From contig DASZXJ010000035.1 of assembly GCA_035545895.1 (NCBI GenBank), positions 1 through 12,199 on the forward strand: a stretch of 12,199 nucleotides of DNA. Direction: 5' to 3'. Positions 1-6,647 of the stretch are shown one piece after another. The notes beneath the pieces are model-generated. The model did no database searches, was not told where the DNA came from, and was given only the letters and a program-made list of their open reading frames with translations. Position 1 is the first letter of the stretch. Each line of letters begins with the position of its first letter. A program made the position numbers and the translations under genes. The DNA comes from DASZXJ01 sp035545895. Lineage in GTDB: Bacteria > Planctomycetota > Phycisphaerae > Tepidisphaerales > Tepidisphaeraceae.

Positions 1-40
1 AGCGCCAAACCCGCCGCAAGCGGCGGGGCTAAATGGCGCT
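1..40. repeat. REP-like nested palindrome
   Basis: An inner perfect stem CCCGCCGC/GCGGCGGG with an AA loop is enclosed by outer arms AGCGCC (1-6) and GGCGCT (35-40). No T-tract follows on either strand, so it is not a classical intrinsic terminator. The form resembles GC-rich intergenic palindromes that are repeated in many planctomycete genomes, but copy number cannot be tested from one window. The rest of 1-158 holds no gene that I can see. Confidence 0.55.
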
Positions 41-101
41 GCTTGTAAACTGACCCAGTACCATCTGTTTTGATTGTTGACGAGTCAGCAAATCCTGTTT
101 C

Positions 102-159
102 AACGGCTGATTCGACTTCGTCTTCGCTCAAAAGACGACCAAAAAACTGTCGAACCGTT
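102..159 (-). other. nested 3' hairpin after prfA
   Basis: Three stem segments nest around each other: AACGG (102-106)/CCGTT (155-159), TTCGAC (111-116)/GTCGAA (149-154) and TCGTCTT (118-124)/AAGACGA (132-138). The outermost arm touches the prfA stop codon. On the prfA strand no U-run follows the structure. It is therefore more likely a 3'-end stabilising or processing structure than a standard terminator. The pairing is seen directly; the role is inferred. Confidence 0.4.
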
Positions 160-1265
160 TAGAGATTTTCCAGTCTCTGCCGCTTGTCGAGTTCCATCAG
201 AGCATCGATTAAAGGATCGAGATTGCCTGCCACGATCTGATCGAGGTTGAAGTTCTTTTCCCCGCCGCCTTCACCGCCCAAGCGATGGTCGGTGCAGCGG
301 TTCTGGGGAAAATTGTATGTGCGAATGCGCTGGCTGCGATCGCCGCTGCCCATCATCGTCTTGCGGGCATTGGTCACTTGAGCGTGCTGCCTGGCCTGTT
401 CGGTTTCATAGAGAGTTGCGCGGAGTAATGCCCAGGCGCGTTCCTTGTTTTGCGACTGGCTTTTGTGCTCGGTCATCTTGAATTGAAGCCCCGTCGGCTT
501 GTGCAGCAATCGCCAGCCGGTTTCCACCTTGTTGACGTTTTGCCCGCCTGGCCCGCCGCCTCGACAACCGGACTCTTCCACATCCTTTGGGTTGATATCG
601 ATCTTCACATCCGGCATTTCCGGCAACACCGCAACGGTCGCAGCCGACGTATGAATACGTCCCTGCGCTTCGGTTTCGGGAACGCGCTGCACGCGATGAC
701 CCCCTCCTTCGAATCGCATGCGTCGATATGCTCCGTGCGCGCGAATATTGACGATCACCTCCTTGAATCCCGCCCGGTCGGATGTCGAAAAATCACTCGT
801 CTCGAATCGCCACCCCTTGCTTTCCGAATACTTTCGATACATCTCATACAAATCGCGAGCAAACAGCGCCGCCTCTTCGCCACCGGTGCCTGCGCGAATT
901 TCCAGGAAGAAGCTTTCGACAGAATTGTCTTCCGCCGCCAGAAATTCGTCCTTCAATTCTTCCAGCAGATTGGCGGCTTCGGATTTAACCCCCTCGATTT
1001 CGCCGCGCGCCAGTTCAGCCATTTCCGGGTCGGATTTGTTCTCAATCAGCTTGCCAAGTTCGTCGATCGATTGAACGGCTTTGAGATATTGCCGGTATTT
1101 ACTTACGACCGGTTCGAGCTTGCCCGATTCCTTGCTGACTGCGATCACCCGCTGCGGATTGCTGAGCACGGCCGGGTCGTTCAGCACAGCTTGAAGCTCA
1201 TCGAATCGCTTCGATGTGTCGTCGAGCTTGCGCATCAGTCCCGAAGAATCGTCCTGCTGTGACAT
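159..1265 (-). CDS. prfA: peptide chain release factor 1 (RF1)
   Basis: RF1 recognises UAA and UAG stop codons in the ribosomal A site and triggers hydrolysis of peptidyl-tRNA. The 368-residue product matches the usual RF1 length of about 360. The N-terminal half is helical and coiled. The codon-recognition domain carries GGGHRVQRVPETEAQGRIH with the RF1-type PxT tripeptide as PET (196-198), which separates it from RF2 (SPF). The catalytic GGQ motif is at 240-242, in GGGPGGQNVNKVE. The C-terminal RIRTYNFPQNRCTDHR segment is also typical. The frame stays open to 1448, but the family starts near this ATG at 1265; the upstream 61 residues look non-coding and overlap the divergent gene. The usual partner prmC is not visible in the 158 bases downstream. 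Confidence 0.96.
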   Translation of the reverse strand: MSQQDDSSGLMRKLDDTSKRFDELQAVLNDPAVLSNPQRVIAVSKESGKLEPVVSKYRQYLKAVQSIDELGKLIENKSDPEMAELARGEIEGVKSEAANLLEELKDEFLAAEDNSVESFFLEIRAGTGGEEAALFARDLYEMYRKYSESKGWRFETSDFSTSDRAGFKEVIVNIRAHGAYRRMRFEGGGHRVQRVPETEAQGRIHTSAATVAVLPEMPDVKIDINPKDVEESGCRGGGPGGQNVNKVETGWRLLHKPTGLQFKMTEHKSQSQNKERAWALLRATLYETEQARQHAQVTNARKTMMGSGDRSQRIRTYNFPQNRCTDHRLGGEGGGEKNFNLDQIVAGNLDPLIDALMELDKRQRLENL

Positions 1266-1419
1266 GGCTGTAAAGAATAGCGTTATCGGTCCGCATTGGC
1301 GAACCGCACGCGCCATCGAACGTACGAAATTCGGGGACGGCAAACCGCATGGACCAATCTCAACTGCCGATAATGAAACAGTGACGACCTGCTCGCTTCC
1401 GATTTTGCCCGAACTCACG

Positions 1420-2904
1420 ATGCCCCGCGCCAAGCCGCAAGCGGCCATGCGCGCTCTGGCAATGATTTGCGTGCTGGGTGCAATTGCCAGCCGCCTGGTT
1501 TACCTGATCGAGCCATTCAACGGCGATGGTGCGATGTTCGCCTACATGGGCAAACTTGTGGCGCAGGGCGGACGTTTCGGCACGGATCTCGTCGATAATA
1601 AATTCCCAACCGCCGGATTTGTCACAAGCATCATTTGGCGAGCATTTGACCCGTGGTGGCCGGGTTATGTGATCCTGCAATTGCTCATGACCTTCTCGGC
1701 CACAGCCATATTGGTTCGCAGCGCGGCGCGTGCTTTTGGCGAGGAAGCGCGCTGGGCGACTTTCCTCCCCACGATCGTGCTGTTGAATCTCAACGCCACC
1801 GTCATGGGCGGATTTCAACTTGAAACGATCCAGACATTTTTCGCGTGTATCGCTGCTGCTTGCTCGCTTGAAGCCCTCACCGGCCGCGATTGGCGCGACG
1901 CTTTCGCCGCCGGACTTGCCGCAGGTTGTGCAACATTGGTCAAACCAACCGGCGGCGCGGTCCTCGGCGCGCTATTCCTCGCGTATCTCCCAAGTCCGGC
2001 CCTTCAGGGCCGGGTCCGCTCTCTCTTATCTGCAATCCTCGGATTCTCAGTTCCCATTTTCGCCGCCGGCATATGGCTCTTCGAATCCGACCAACTAACC
2101 CAACTCCCCATCATCGCGCGCCAAATCAGCGAATACGCATCTTCCACCACGTTTGAATTGCTGGACCTCTATCGCCCGCTCTGCTTGATTTTGCTTTTCG
2201 GCGTGGCAGTGCTGATCCGAGGCTGGGTGTATCGTCGCCGATCCGTGCCGAATATTGCGTCGCTAAGCATCTGGGTATTTGCTGCTTCGTGGCTCGTCCT
2301 GGAATTCATCGGCGTGGTCGTGCAGCGACGAATGTATGCATACCATTTCCTGCCCCTTGCCGCGCCTTCAGCGCTTATGCTCGGTGCGCTGCCCCGTCGA
2401 ACGACCGTCGCGCAACTGGCTGGCATCCTGGCAATTCCATTGATTTTTAACATTTGGGGCTCGATTGAAACCGCCCAGGAACAGCTCGATCATCCCCCCA
2501 TCTGGCCGGCGGTTACACAGTGGCTCAACGAGCATTGCATCGCTGGCGAGCGCATCTGGCGCGATCAGACGCCCGATGTCTTGCTACATAGTGATCTTCG
2601 TTCAGCTTCGCGGATTCAACTCACATTCATTTTCATGAATTCAGACACGTCGGCCCAGCGGTTCTCCGCCGTGCTGCTGGATGACCTTGCGGTCCATCGG
2701 CCAAGATTCATAGTGCTGCCCGCAGATATGGCGGACTATGTCCACCATCATACGAAGATGGTTTCGGAACTGGCCCGAAACCCACAGAGAGCCGCCAGTT
2801 TCGCCCGCGCGTGGGGCGACATCGAAGCATTTGCACAAAAAGATTATCTGCCGGTTCAAAAGATCGGCGATGAAATGATCTGGCAGCGTAAGCCGCAACC
2901 CTAG
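1420..2904 (+). CDS. GT-C family membrane glycosyltransferase (PMT/ArnT-like)
   Basis: This is a polytopic membrane protein of about 494 residues with many hydrophobic segments. It probably transfers a sugar from a polyprenyl-phosphate donor to a protein, lipid or polysaccharide acceptor on the outer face of the inner membrane. The family call rests on the first periplasmic loop after helix 1. That loop holds NGDGAMFAYMGK (D36, Y42), followed by DLVDNKFPT (D59, K61, P63), the layout seen in GT39/GT83 and related enzymes. The C-terminal third is soluble. The exact acceptor cannot be read from the sequence. The start is uncertain: GTG at 1381, ATG at 1420 and ATG at 1447 are all in frame and none has a clear Shine-Dalgarno. 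The frame is open back to 1216, but that part overlaps prfA. The gene is divergent from prfA and ends by overlapping the STAS gene stop. Confidence 0.8.
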   Translation: MPRAKPQAAMRALAMICVLGAIASRLVYLIEPFNGDGAMFAYMGKLVAQGGRFGTDLVDNKFPTAGFVTSIIWRAFDPWWPGYVILQLLMTFSATAILVRSAARAFGEEARWATFLPTIVLLNLNATVMGGFQLETIQTFFACIAAACSLEALTGRDWRDAFAAGLAAGCATLVKPTGGAVLGALFLAYLPSPALQGRVRSLLSAILGFSVPIFAAGIWLFESDQLTQLPIIARQISEYASSTTFELLDLYRPLCLILLFGVAVLIRGWVYRRRSVPNIASLSIWVFAASWLVLEFIGVVVQRRMYAYHFLPLAAPSALMLGALPRRTTVAQLAGILAIPLIFNIWGSIETAQEQLDHPPIWPAVTQWLNEHCIAGERIWRDQTPDVLLHSDLRSASRIQLTFIFMNSDTSAQRFSAVLLDDLAVHRPRFIVLPADMADYVHHHTKMVSELARNPQRAASFARAWGDIEAFAQKDYLPVQKIGDEMIWQRKPQP

Positions 2905-3230
2905 CGCCCCTGCAAGGTGACCAGCGCCGCCGGCACGGTGTCACTGAACTCGAATACCTTGTCCAAACCAGTAACCATGAATGTTCCCCATACCTGCGTG
3001 GGAACCGCACAGAGCACAACCCGGCGGGAACTGTTGATCATTTGTTTGCGGTATTTCAGCAGTCGCGCAATGTTGGATGAATTGATGAAATGAACAGCGG
3101 AGAAATCCAACACCGCATCAGCCGGCTTGGCGGACACCTGGGCTTCCAATGCCGCCAAATCGTCGGTGAATTGCGGATCATCCGCCAGATGCAGAACGTT
3201 CACCTTTTCGGACCATTTCTCAATGGGCAT
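2901..3230 (-). CDS. STAS-domain protein (anti-sigma factor antagonist type)
   Basis: A single-domain cytoplasmic protein of about 109 residues. STAS proteins of this size act in partner-switching regulation by binding an anti-sigma factor or kinase. The core reads VLDFSAVHFINSSNIARLL. Its second serine (residue 52 from this start) aligns with the phosphorylated serine of SpoIIAA in DSSGLG. The following helix and strand (KYRKQM, RRVVLCAV) complete the fold. Start choice: ATG at 3230 begins MPIEKWSEKV just before the domain but has no Shine-Dalgarno. An in-frame TTG at 3266 is preceded by GGGGA at about 4-5 bases and would add 12 residues. No RsbW-like kinase or sigma factor gene lies in the window, so the partners are unknown. 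A bacterial filament-type STAS role is possible. Confidence 0.82.
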   Translation of the reverse strand: MPIEKWSEKVNVLHLADDPQFTDDLAALEAQVSAKPADAVLDFSAVHFINSSNIARLLKYRKQMINSSRRVVLCAVPTQVWGTFMVTGLDKVFEFSDTVPAALVTLQGR

Positions 3231-3377
3231 GGCAAATACGGTAACTTGAGCATCGCGTTTTGGCAATGAGTTCCCCGGCTTGAAAGGCTGATGCAGCCGA
3301 TCGCCTTCACCAGATTTTTACCAGACCATTGCAACCCTCAAACGAGGCGCAAGCGCAGCCGCGTTATCTATTTCCGA

Positions 3378-4283
3378 ATGTTCAGTTCAAGGGAGTTCCT
3401 CCGCCACAGAAAGGCGGGATTTACACTGGTCGAATTGCTGGTGGTGATCGGCATTGTCGGGGTACTGATCTCAATCCTCGTACCGGCGCTGAGCAAAGCT
3501 CGCAAAGCGGCCGCTGGAACTTATTGCATGAACAATATGCGTCAGCTCGGCATGGGATTCCTTACCTACACCGACCGCAACAAAGGCTTCCTTCCTTGGA
3601 CTGGCGCAGGCGATGGCGACAAAATCTCCAAACCGCTTGGCCCGTGGAATGATCCGTTCTACTGGGTCAACGCTGTTCCTCCGCTGGTCAACGGCTACAG
3701 CTATTACGATCTCCAGCAACAAGCTTCGCACGGCGGGTCGCCAATCGGTAAATCCACCGATCACAATCTGTTCGTATGTCCGCTTGCTGAGCAAGCGGCT
3801 TCAAAAATCGCCGGCGAAACCGCCAACGGGGTTTTCAGACTTTACGGCAACCCCGAAGGATCGTGGCCGCAATATCTGCTGCCCATTCCTGCCGGCGCAT
3901 CGGTTCTTACCGCCGACCAACGCGACACCTTCTGGTGTTATGTCATCAATTCCAAGCTTGATAATTCTCGTGGTACTTTGAAGATTGCTCAGATCAAACA
4001 CTCCACCGAAGTGGCTCTTCTAGTGGAAAAAGCCACCACGCCCGCCGACTGCACACCCAGCTTCGCCAATCAGTCGCTGGCACGCGGCAAGACCACGTGG
4101 ACACGATTCACTAACCGACACAACGGCGGCGGATACATCCTTTTCGTCGATGGACATGTCGGATTCTGTCTCAATTCCGAACTCGAAGCGCCCAACGGCT
4201 CAGCCCCGTTCATCAACCCGGCCTACAACCTACCGGGAAAAGTCATCTGGGATCCGTTCCAAAAACCTCTGTACGGCAGCTAA
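3378..4283 (+). CDS. prepilin-type protein with H-X9-DG motif (DUF1559-like)
   Basis: A 301-residue pseudopilin-like protein. Residues 1-14 form a basic leader ending KAG, followed by FTLVELLVVIGIVGVLISIL. This is a canonical class III signal that prepilin peptidase would cut after G14 and methylate on F15, with the hydrophobic helix used for assembly. A basic stretch SKARKAA follows the helix. Near the C-terminus RHNGGGYILFVDG contains H248, nine residues, then D258-G259: the processing-associated H-X9-DG motif, greatly expanded in planctomycetes and relatives. The frame opens at 3291, but ATG 3378 gives a normal leader length. No Shine-Dalgarno is visible at 3378. It is followed after 41 bases by the PEP-CTERM gene on the same strand. 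Function beyond secretion or assembly at the envelope is unknown. Confidence 0.9.
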   Translation: MFSSREFLRHRKAGFTLVELLVVIGIVGVLISILVPALSKARKAAAGTYCMNNMRQLGMGFLTYTDRNKGFLPWTGAGDGDKISKPLGPWNDPFYWVNAVPPLVNGYSYYDLQQQASHGGSPIGKSTDHNLFVCPLAEQAASKIAGETANGVFRLYGNPEGSWPQYLLPIPAGASVLTADQRDTFWCYVINSKLDNSRGTLKIAQIKHSTEVALLVEKATTPADCTPSFANQSLARGKTTWTRFTNRHNGGGYILFVDGHVGFCLNSELEAPNGSAPFINPAYNLPGKVIWDPFQKPLYGS

Positions 4284-4310
4284 CTGAAATTGAACCATTC
4301 ACATACAGGA

Positions 4311-4327
4311 AAAGGAGAATGCAAATG
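4311..4327 (+). promoter_or_regulatory. Shine-Dalgarno deciding the PEP-CTERM start
   Basis: AAAGGAG (4311-4317) lies only one base before an ATG at 4319 but seven bases before a second in-frame ATG at 4325. The spacing argues that the second Met is the true start, giving a protein beginning MRLKTRV. Confidence 0.7.
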
Positions 4328-5479
4328 CGTCTGAAAACCCGAGTTATCTTGTCAGCAGCCATTGCTGCTGGTTTCACCGGCAGTCTTCGTGCGGATTTCA
4401 TCCCCGGATTGATGGTCATGCAGGTCGGAGGCACGACCTTTACCGCGTCCAACTCCATCAGTATCCAGGAATACAGCAGCACGACCGCCAACACGACCAT
4501 CGGCGGATCAATCGCCATTCCCGACAGCGGCCCCAATGCTGTCTCCATGACAACCGTCCTGGATAACCATGACCGGCATCTGCGACTTTCAACCGATGGG
4601 CAATATTTGGCATTTGGAGCATATGGTGCTGCTCCATCGAATACCGATCCGTCAACACTCTCCTCGGCGTCCACGCCGCGTGTCATTGGACTGGTCAAAT
4701 CCGATGGCACGGTCGACGTCTCCACACGCCTGACTGACGCATATGATGCCACTGTTATCCGTGGCGCGTTCACGACCAATGGAACAAATATCTGGGTATC
4801 TGGAGATAACAACGGCGGTATTACAACCTCCGGCGGCATCCGATTCACCACAAAGGGCGGCAGCACTACCGCGAACCTCAGCCATGTCCAAACCACCGGT
4901 GGAAGTCCCACCACCGACAATGTGCGCGACAACGCCATCTTTGACGGACAGCTTTACGATTCCTCCGGTTCAAGCTCAAGCATCGGCAAAGCGGTCTTCA
5001 CAGTAGGTGGTGGTTCGCCACAATCCGGTTCGCAGACGCAAACGAACCTCACGACGGATGGCGCATCGGTCAGCAGCTTTTTCTTCCTCGATGCCGATCC
5101 CAATACTGCCGGTGTCGATACGCTTTACACCGGCACCTCCACAGGACAAACGTTGCGCAAATACAACCTGGTCGGCGGGGTATGGCAGGCACGAGGGCAG
5201 ATCACCGGCGGATCGGACATCGAGCAAGTCGTCGCTGGGTTAAACGCGGATGGAACTGCCAGCCTGTTCTTTGTCGATGGCGGCGAAACTTCGGTTTACA
5301 AAATCACTGATTCAAACCCGTATGGCGGCTCGCTATCCGGCGGATTGCCGTCCGCATTCATCACCGCTCCGGCAGGATTTACCTTCGGTGGAATAGCGCT
5401 CGTGCCCGAGCCTTCAAGCCTAGGTTTGTGCGCCTTGGCAGCAGGAACACTGGTTCGGCGACGCAGGATTTCCAAATGA
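4325..5479 (+). CDS. PEP-CTERM sorting domain protein, probable beta-propeller
   Basis: An exported 384-residue protein. Residues 1-23 are a Sec signal peptide (MRLKTRV, hydrophobic core, SLRA then D). The last 25 residues are a PEP-CTERM sorting signal: VPEP at 360-363, a short hydrophobic segment, then RRRR at 378-381. PEP-CTERM proteins are thought to be processed by an exosortase and linked to extracellular polysaccharide; no exosortase gene is present here. The body is rich in Gly, Ser and Thr with repeated short beta segments such as LSTDGQYLAFGAYG, VSGDNNGG and ADGTASLFFVDGG, which suggests a beta-propeller. I cannot assign a ligand. Its stop overlaps the next start as ATGA, so it is almost certainly co-translated with the phosphodiesterase. 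Confidence 0.88.
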   Translation: MRLKTRVILSAAIAAGFTGSLRADFIPGLMVMQVGGTTFTASNSISIQEYSSTTANTTIGGSIAIPDSGPNAVSMTTVLDNHDRHLRLSTDGQYLAFGAYGAAPSNTDPSTLSSASTPRVIGLVKSDGTVDVSTRLTDAYDATVIRGAFTTNGTNIWVSGDNNGGITTSGGIRFTTKGGSTTANLSHVQTTGGSPTTDNVRDNAIFDGQLYDSSGSSSSIGKAVFTVGGGSPQSGSQTQTNLTTDGASVSSFFFLDADPNTAGVDTLYTGTSTGQTLRKYNLVGGVWQARGQITGGSDIEQVVAGLNADGTASLFFVDGGETSVYKITDSNPYGGSLSGGLPSAFITAPAGFTFGGIALVPEPSSLGLCALAAGTLVRRRRISK

Positions 5480-6450
5480 TTTATCGAATTCTCCGTTCGT
5501 ATGTTCTGTTTCTTCTGTTGAGCGGTGCCGCGCTGGCGCAAAACGTGCCGGCGCGGCATCGCGTGCTGATCATCAGCGTCGATGGATTGCGACCTGATGT
5601 CATGCTTCGCGCCAATGCGCCGATTCTGCATGGCCTCTTGGAACGTGGCTCATTTACCATGTGGGCACAAACCACCGCTGTTTCGGTGACGTTGCCTTCG
5701 CATGTCAGCATGCTGACCGGCGCTCGGCCGCAAATTCATCAGATCGAATGGAACCACGATCTGCCTTTGTCCGAACCGATTTACCCAAAAGTACCCACGC
5801 TCTTTGAACTGGCTCACAAGGCCGGTTACACAACGGGCATGGTCGCGGGGAAAGATAAATTCGCCGTGCTCAACAAGCCCGGAACGATCGATAGCGTTTT
5901 CATCCCCAAGGAAGATGCAATCCCCGATGAACAAGTTCTTGAGCAGGCGATGAAAGTGATTGAATATGGCCCGCCTCAGGTGCTTTTCATTCACCTGCCG
6001 CAGGTCGATCATGTTGGCCATGCGTTGGGATGGGGTTCGAGCGAGCAGCTCGCCGCGATTGCCTATGCCGATTCGTGCATTGGAAAGATACTGGATGCGA
6101 TTCGAGCGAAGGATGGGGATGATGATCGCCTGACGATCATCAGCGCCGATCACGGAGGCGCCGGCAAAAACCACGGAGCCGACGACGTTCGCAGCCGAAA
6201 TATTCCATGGATCGCAGTCGGCGCGACCGTTCGACGCGGGCTCGATCTGACTTCCTACGAAAACCTGACCATCCGCACTGAAGATACCTTCGCCACTGCT
6301 TGTTATTGGCTGGACCTTAAGCCGCAAGCCGGGCTGGATGGCAAACCCGTTCTTCAGGTCTTCGAACCGAAAGATCAGCAGCTCTTAACCGACACATCTT
6401 CACCCGCCACTCAGCCGGTTGCCAGCAGTGCTCGATCAGAGCAAAAGTAG
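5476..6450 (+). CDS. secreted alkaline-phosphatase-superfamily phosphodiesterase (NPP-like)
   Basis: A 324-residue enzyme of the type I phosphodiesterase/nucleotide pyrophosphatase branch, which hydrolyses phosphate mono- or diesters with two metal ions. The signal peptide spans roughly residues 1-21 (ending GAALA). Metal and active-site positions are all present: D36 in IISVDGLRPD, nucleophile T72 in VSVTLPSHVSMLTG, D178 and H182 in LPQVDHVGHALG, D225-H226 in IISADHGG, and H233 in KNHG. The start is ATG 5476, preceded by AGGA (5465-5468) seven bases away and overlapping the upstream stop as ATGA. Upstream codons to 5428 lie inside the previous gene. The C-terminal 25 residues are low-complexity Ser/Thr/Pro. 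The natural substrate (nucleotide, phospholipid or polymer head group) cannot be told from the sequence. Confidence 0.92.
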   Translation: MIYRILRSYVLFLLLSGAALAQNVPARHRVLIISVDGLRPDVMLRANAPILHGLLERGSFTMWAQTTAVSVTLPSHVSMLTGARPQIHQIEWNHDLPLSEPIYPKVPTLFELAHKAGYTTGMVAGKDKFAVLNKPGTIDSVFIPKEDAIPDEQVLEQAMKVIEYGPPQVLFIHLPQVDHVGHALGWGSSEQLAAIAYADSCIGKILDAIRAKDGDDDRLTIISADHGGAGKNHGADDVRSRNIPWIAVGATVRRGLDLTSYENLTIRTEDTFATACYWLDLKPQAGLDGKPVLQVFEPKDQQLLTDTSSPATQPVASSARSEQK

Positions 6451-6488
6451 TAAAATCCCCGATGCTGTTTTTCCGGTGGTCGCGCGAT

Positions 6489-6506
6489 CTTAAACCATGC
6501 TTAAAC
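6489..6506 (+). repeat. CTTAAAC direct repeat, 11-base period
   Basis: CTTAAAC occurs at 6489-6495 and 6500-6506, separated by CATG. The repeat period is 11 bases, about one helical turn. It lies in the 194-base gap between the phosphodiesterase and the Calx-beta gene, upstream of a weak promoter candidate. It could be a tandem operator, but nothing else supports that. Confidence 0.3.
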
Positions 6507-6533
6507 AAGGTTTTAGCTGTCATTTTGATCCTG

Positions 6534-6564
6534 TTGAGCATCGAGTCCTTTTTTGGCGCATAAT
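6534..6564 (+). promoter_or_regulatory. candidate sigma-70 promoter for the Calx-beta gene
   Basis: TTGAGC (6534-6539) and CATAAT (6559-6564) are separated by 19 bases. The -10 element matches five of six consensus positions and the -35 four of six, while the spacer is at the long limit. It is the best promoter-like pair that I see in the gap after the phosphodiesterase. No terminator is visible after that gene, so read-through from the upstream operon is an alternative. Confidence 0.35.
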
Positions 6565-6618
6565 ATGGGGACCGCTCAGATGTTGGGTGCGGGCGGTTTC
6601 GTTCCCCAGTTAGCCATT

Positions 6619-6647
6619 AGGAGCCGTTTTTCAAACGGATTTTCATG
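6619..6647 (+). promoter_or_regulatory. Shine-Dalgarno, hairpin, ATG arrangement
   Basis: A good Shine-Dalgarno AGGAG (6619-6623) lies 21 bases before the ATG at 6645, too far for normal initiation. Between them sits a perfect stem CCGTTT (6624-6629)/AAACGG (6633-6638) with a three-base loop. When folded, the hairpin leaves six unpaired bases between its base and the ATG, restoring an effective spacing of about six. The pairing is seen directly; the functional reading is inferred. Confidence 0.55.

Noticed and set aside
450..1262. 270-codon plus-strand open frame
   Set aside because: It is antisense to prfA, whose motifs are unmistakable; the translation shows no domain and has the Arg/His/Phe-rich look of a shadow frame.
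1347..1375. GATAAT at 1370 as a -10 box for the glycosyltransferase
   Set aside because: No acceptable -35 element lies 15-19 bases upstream, so I do not call a promoter.
1266..1448. N-terminal extension of RF1 to 1448
   Set aside because: RF1 proteins begin near the 1265 start; the extra 61 residues have no similarity to the family and overlap the divergent gene.
3291..3377. Upstream ATG for the prepilin-like protein
   Set aside because: It would give a 43-residue leader before the cleavage glycine; the ATG at 3378 gives a normal 14-residue leader.
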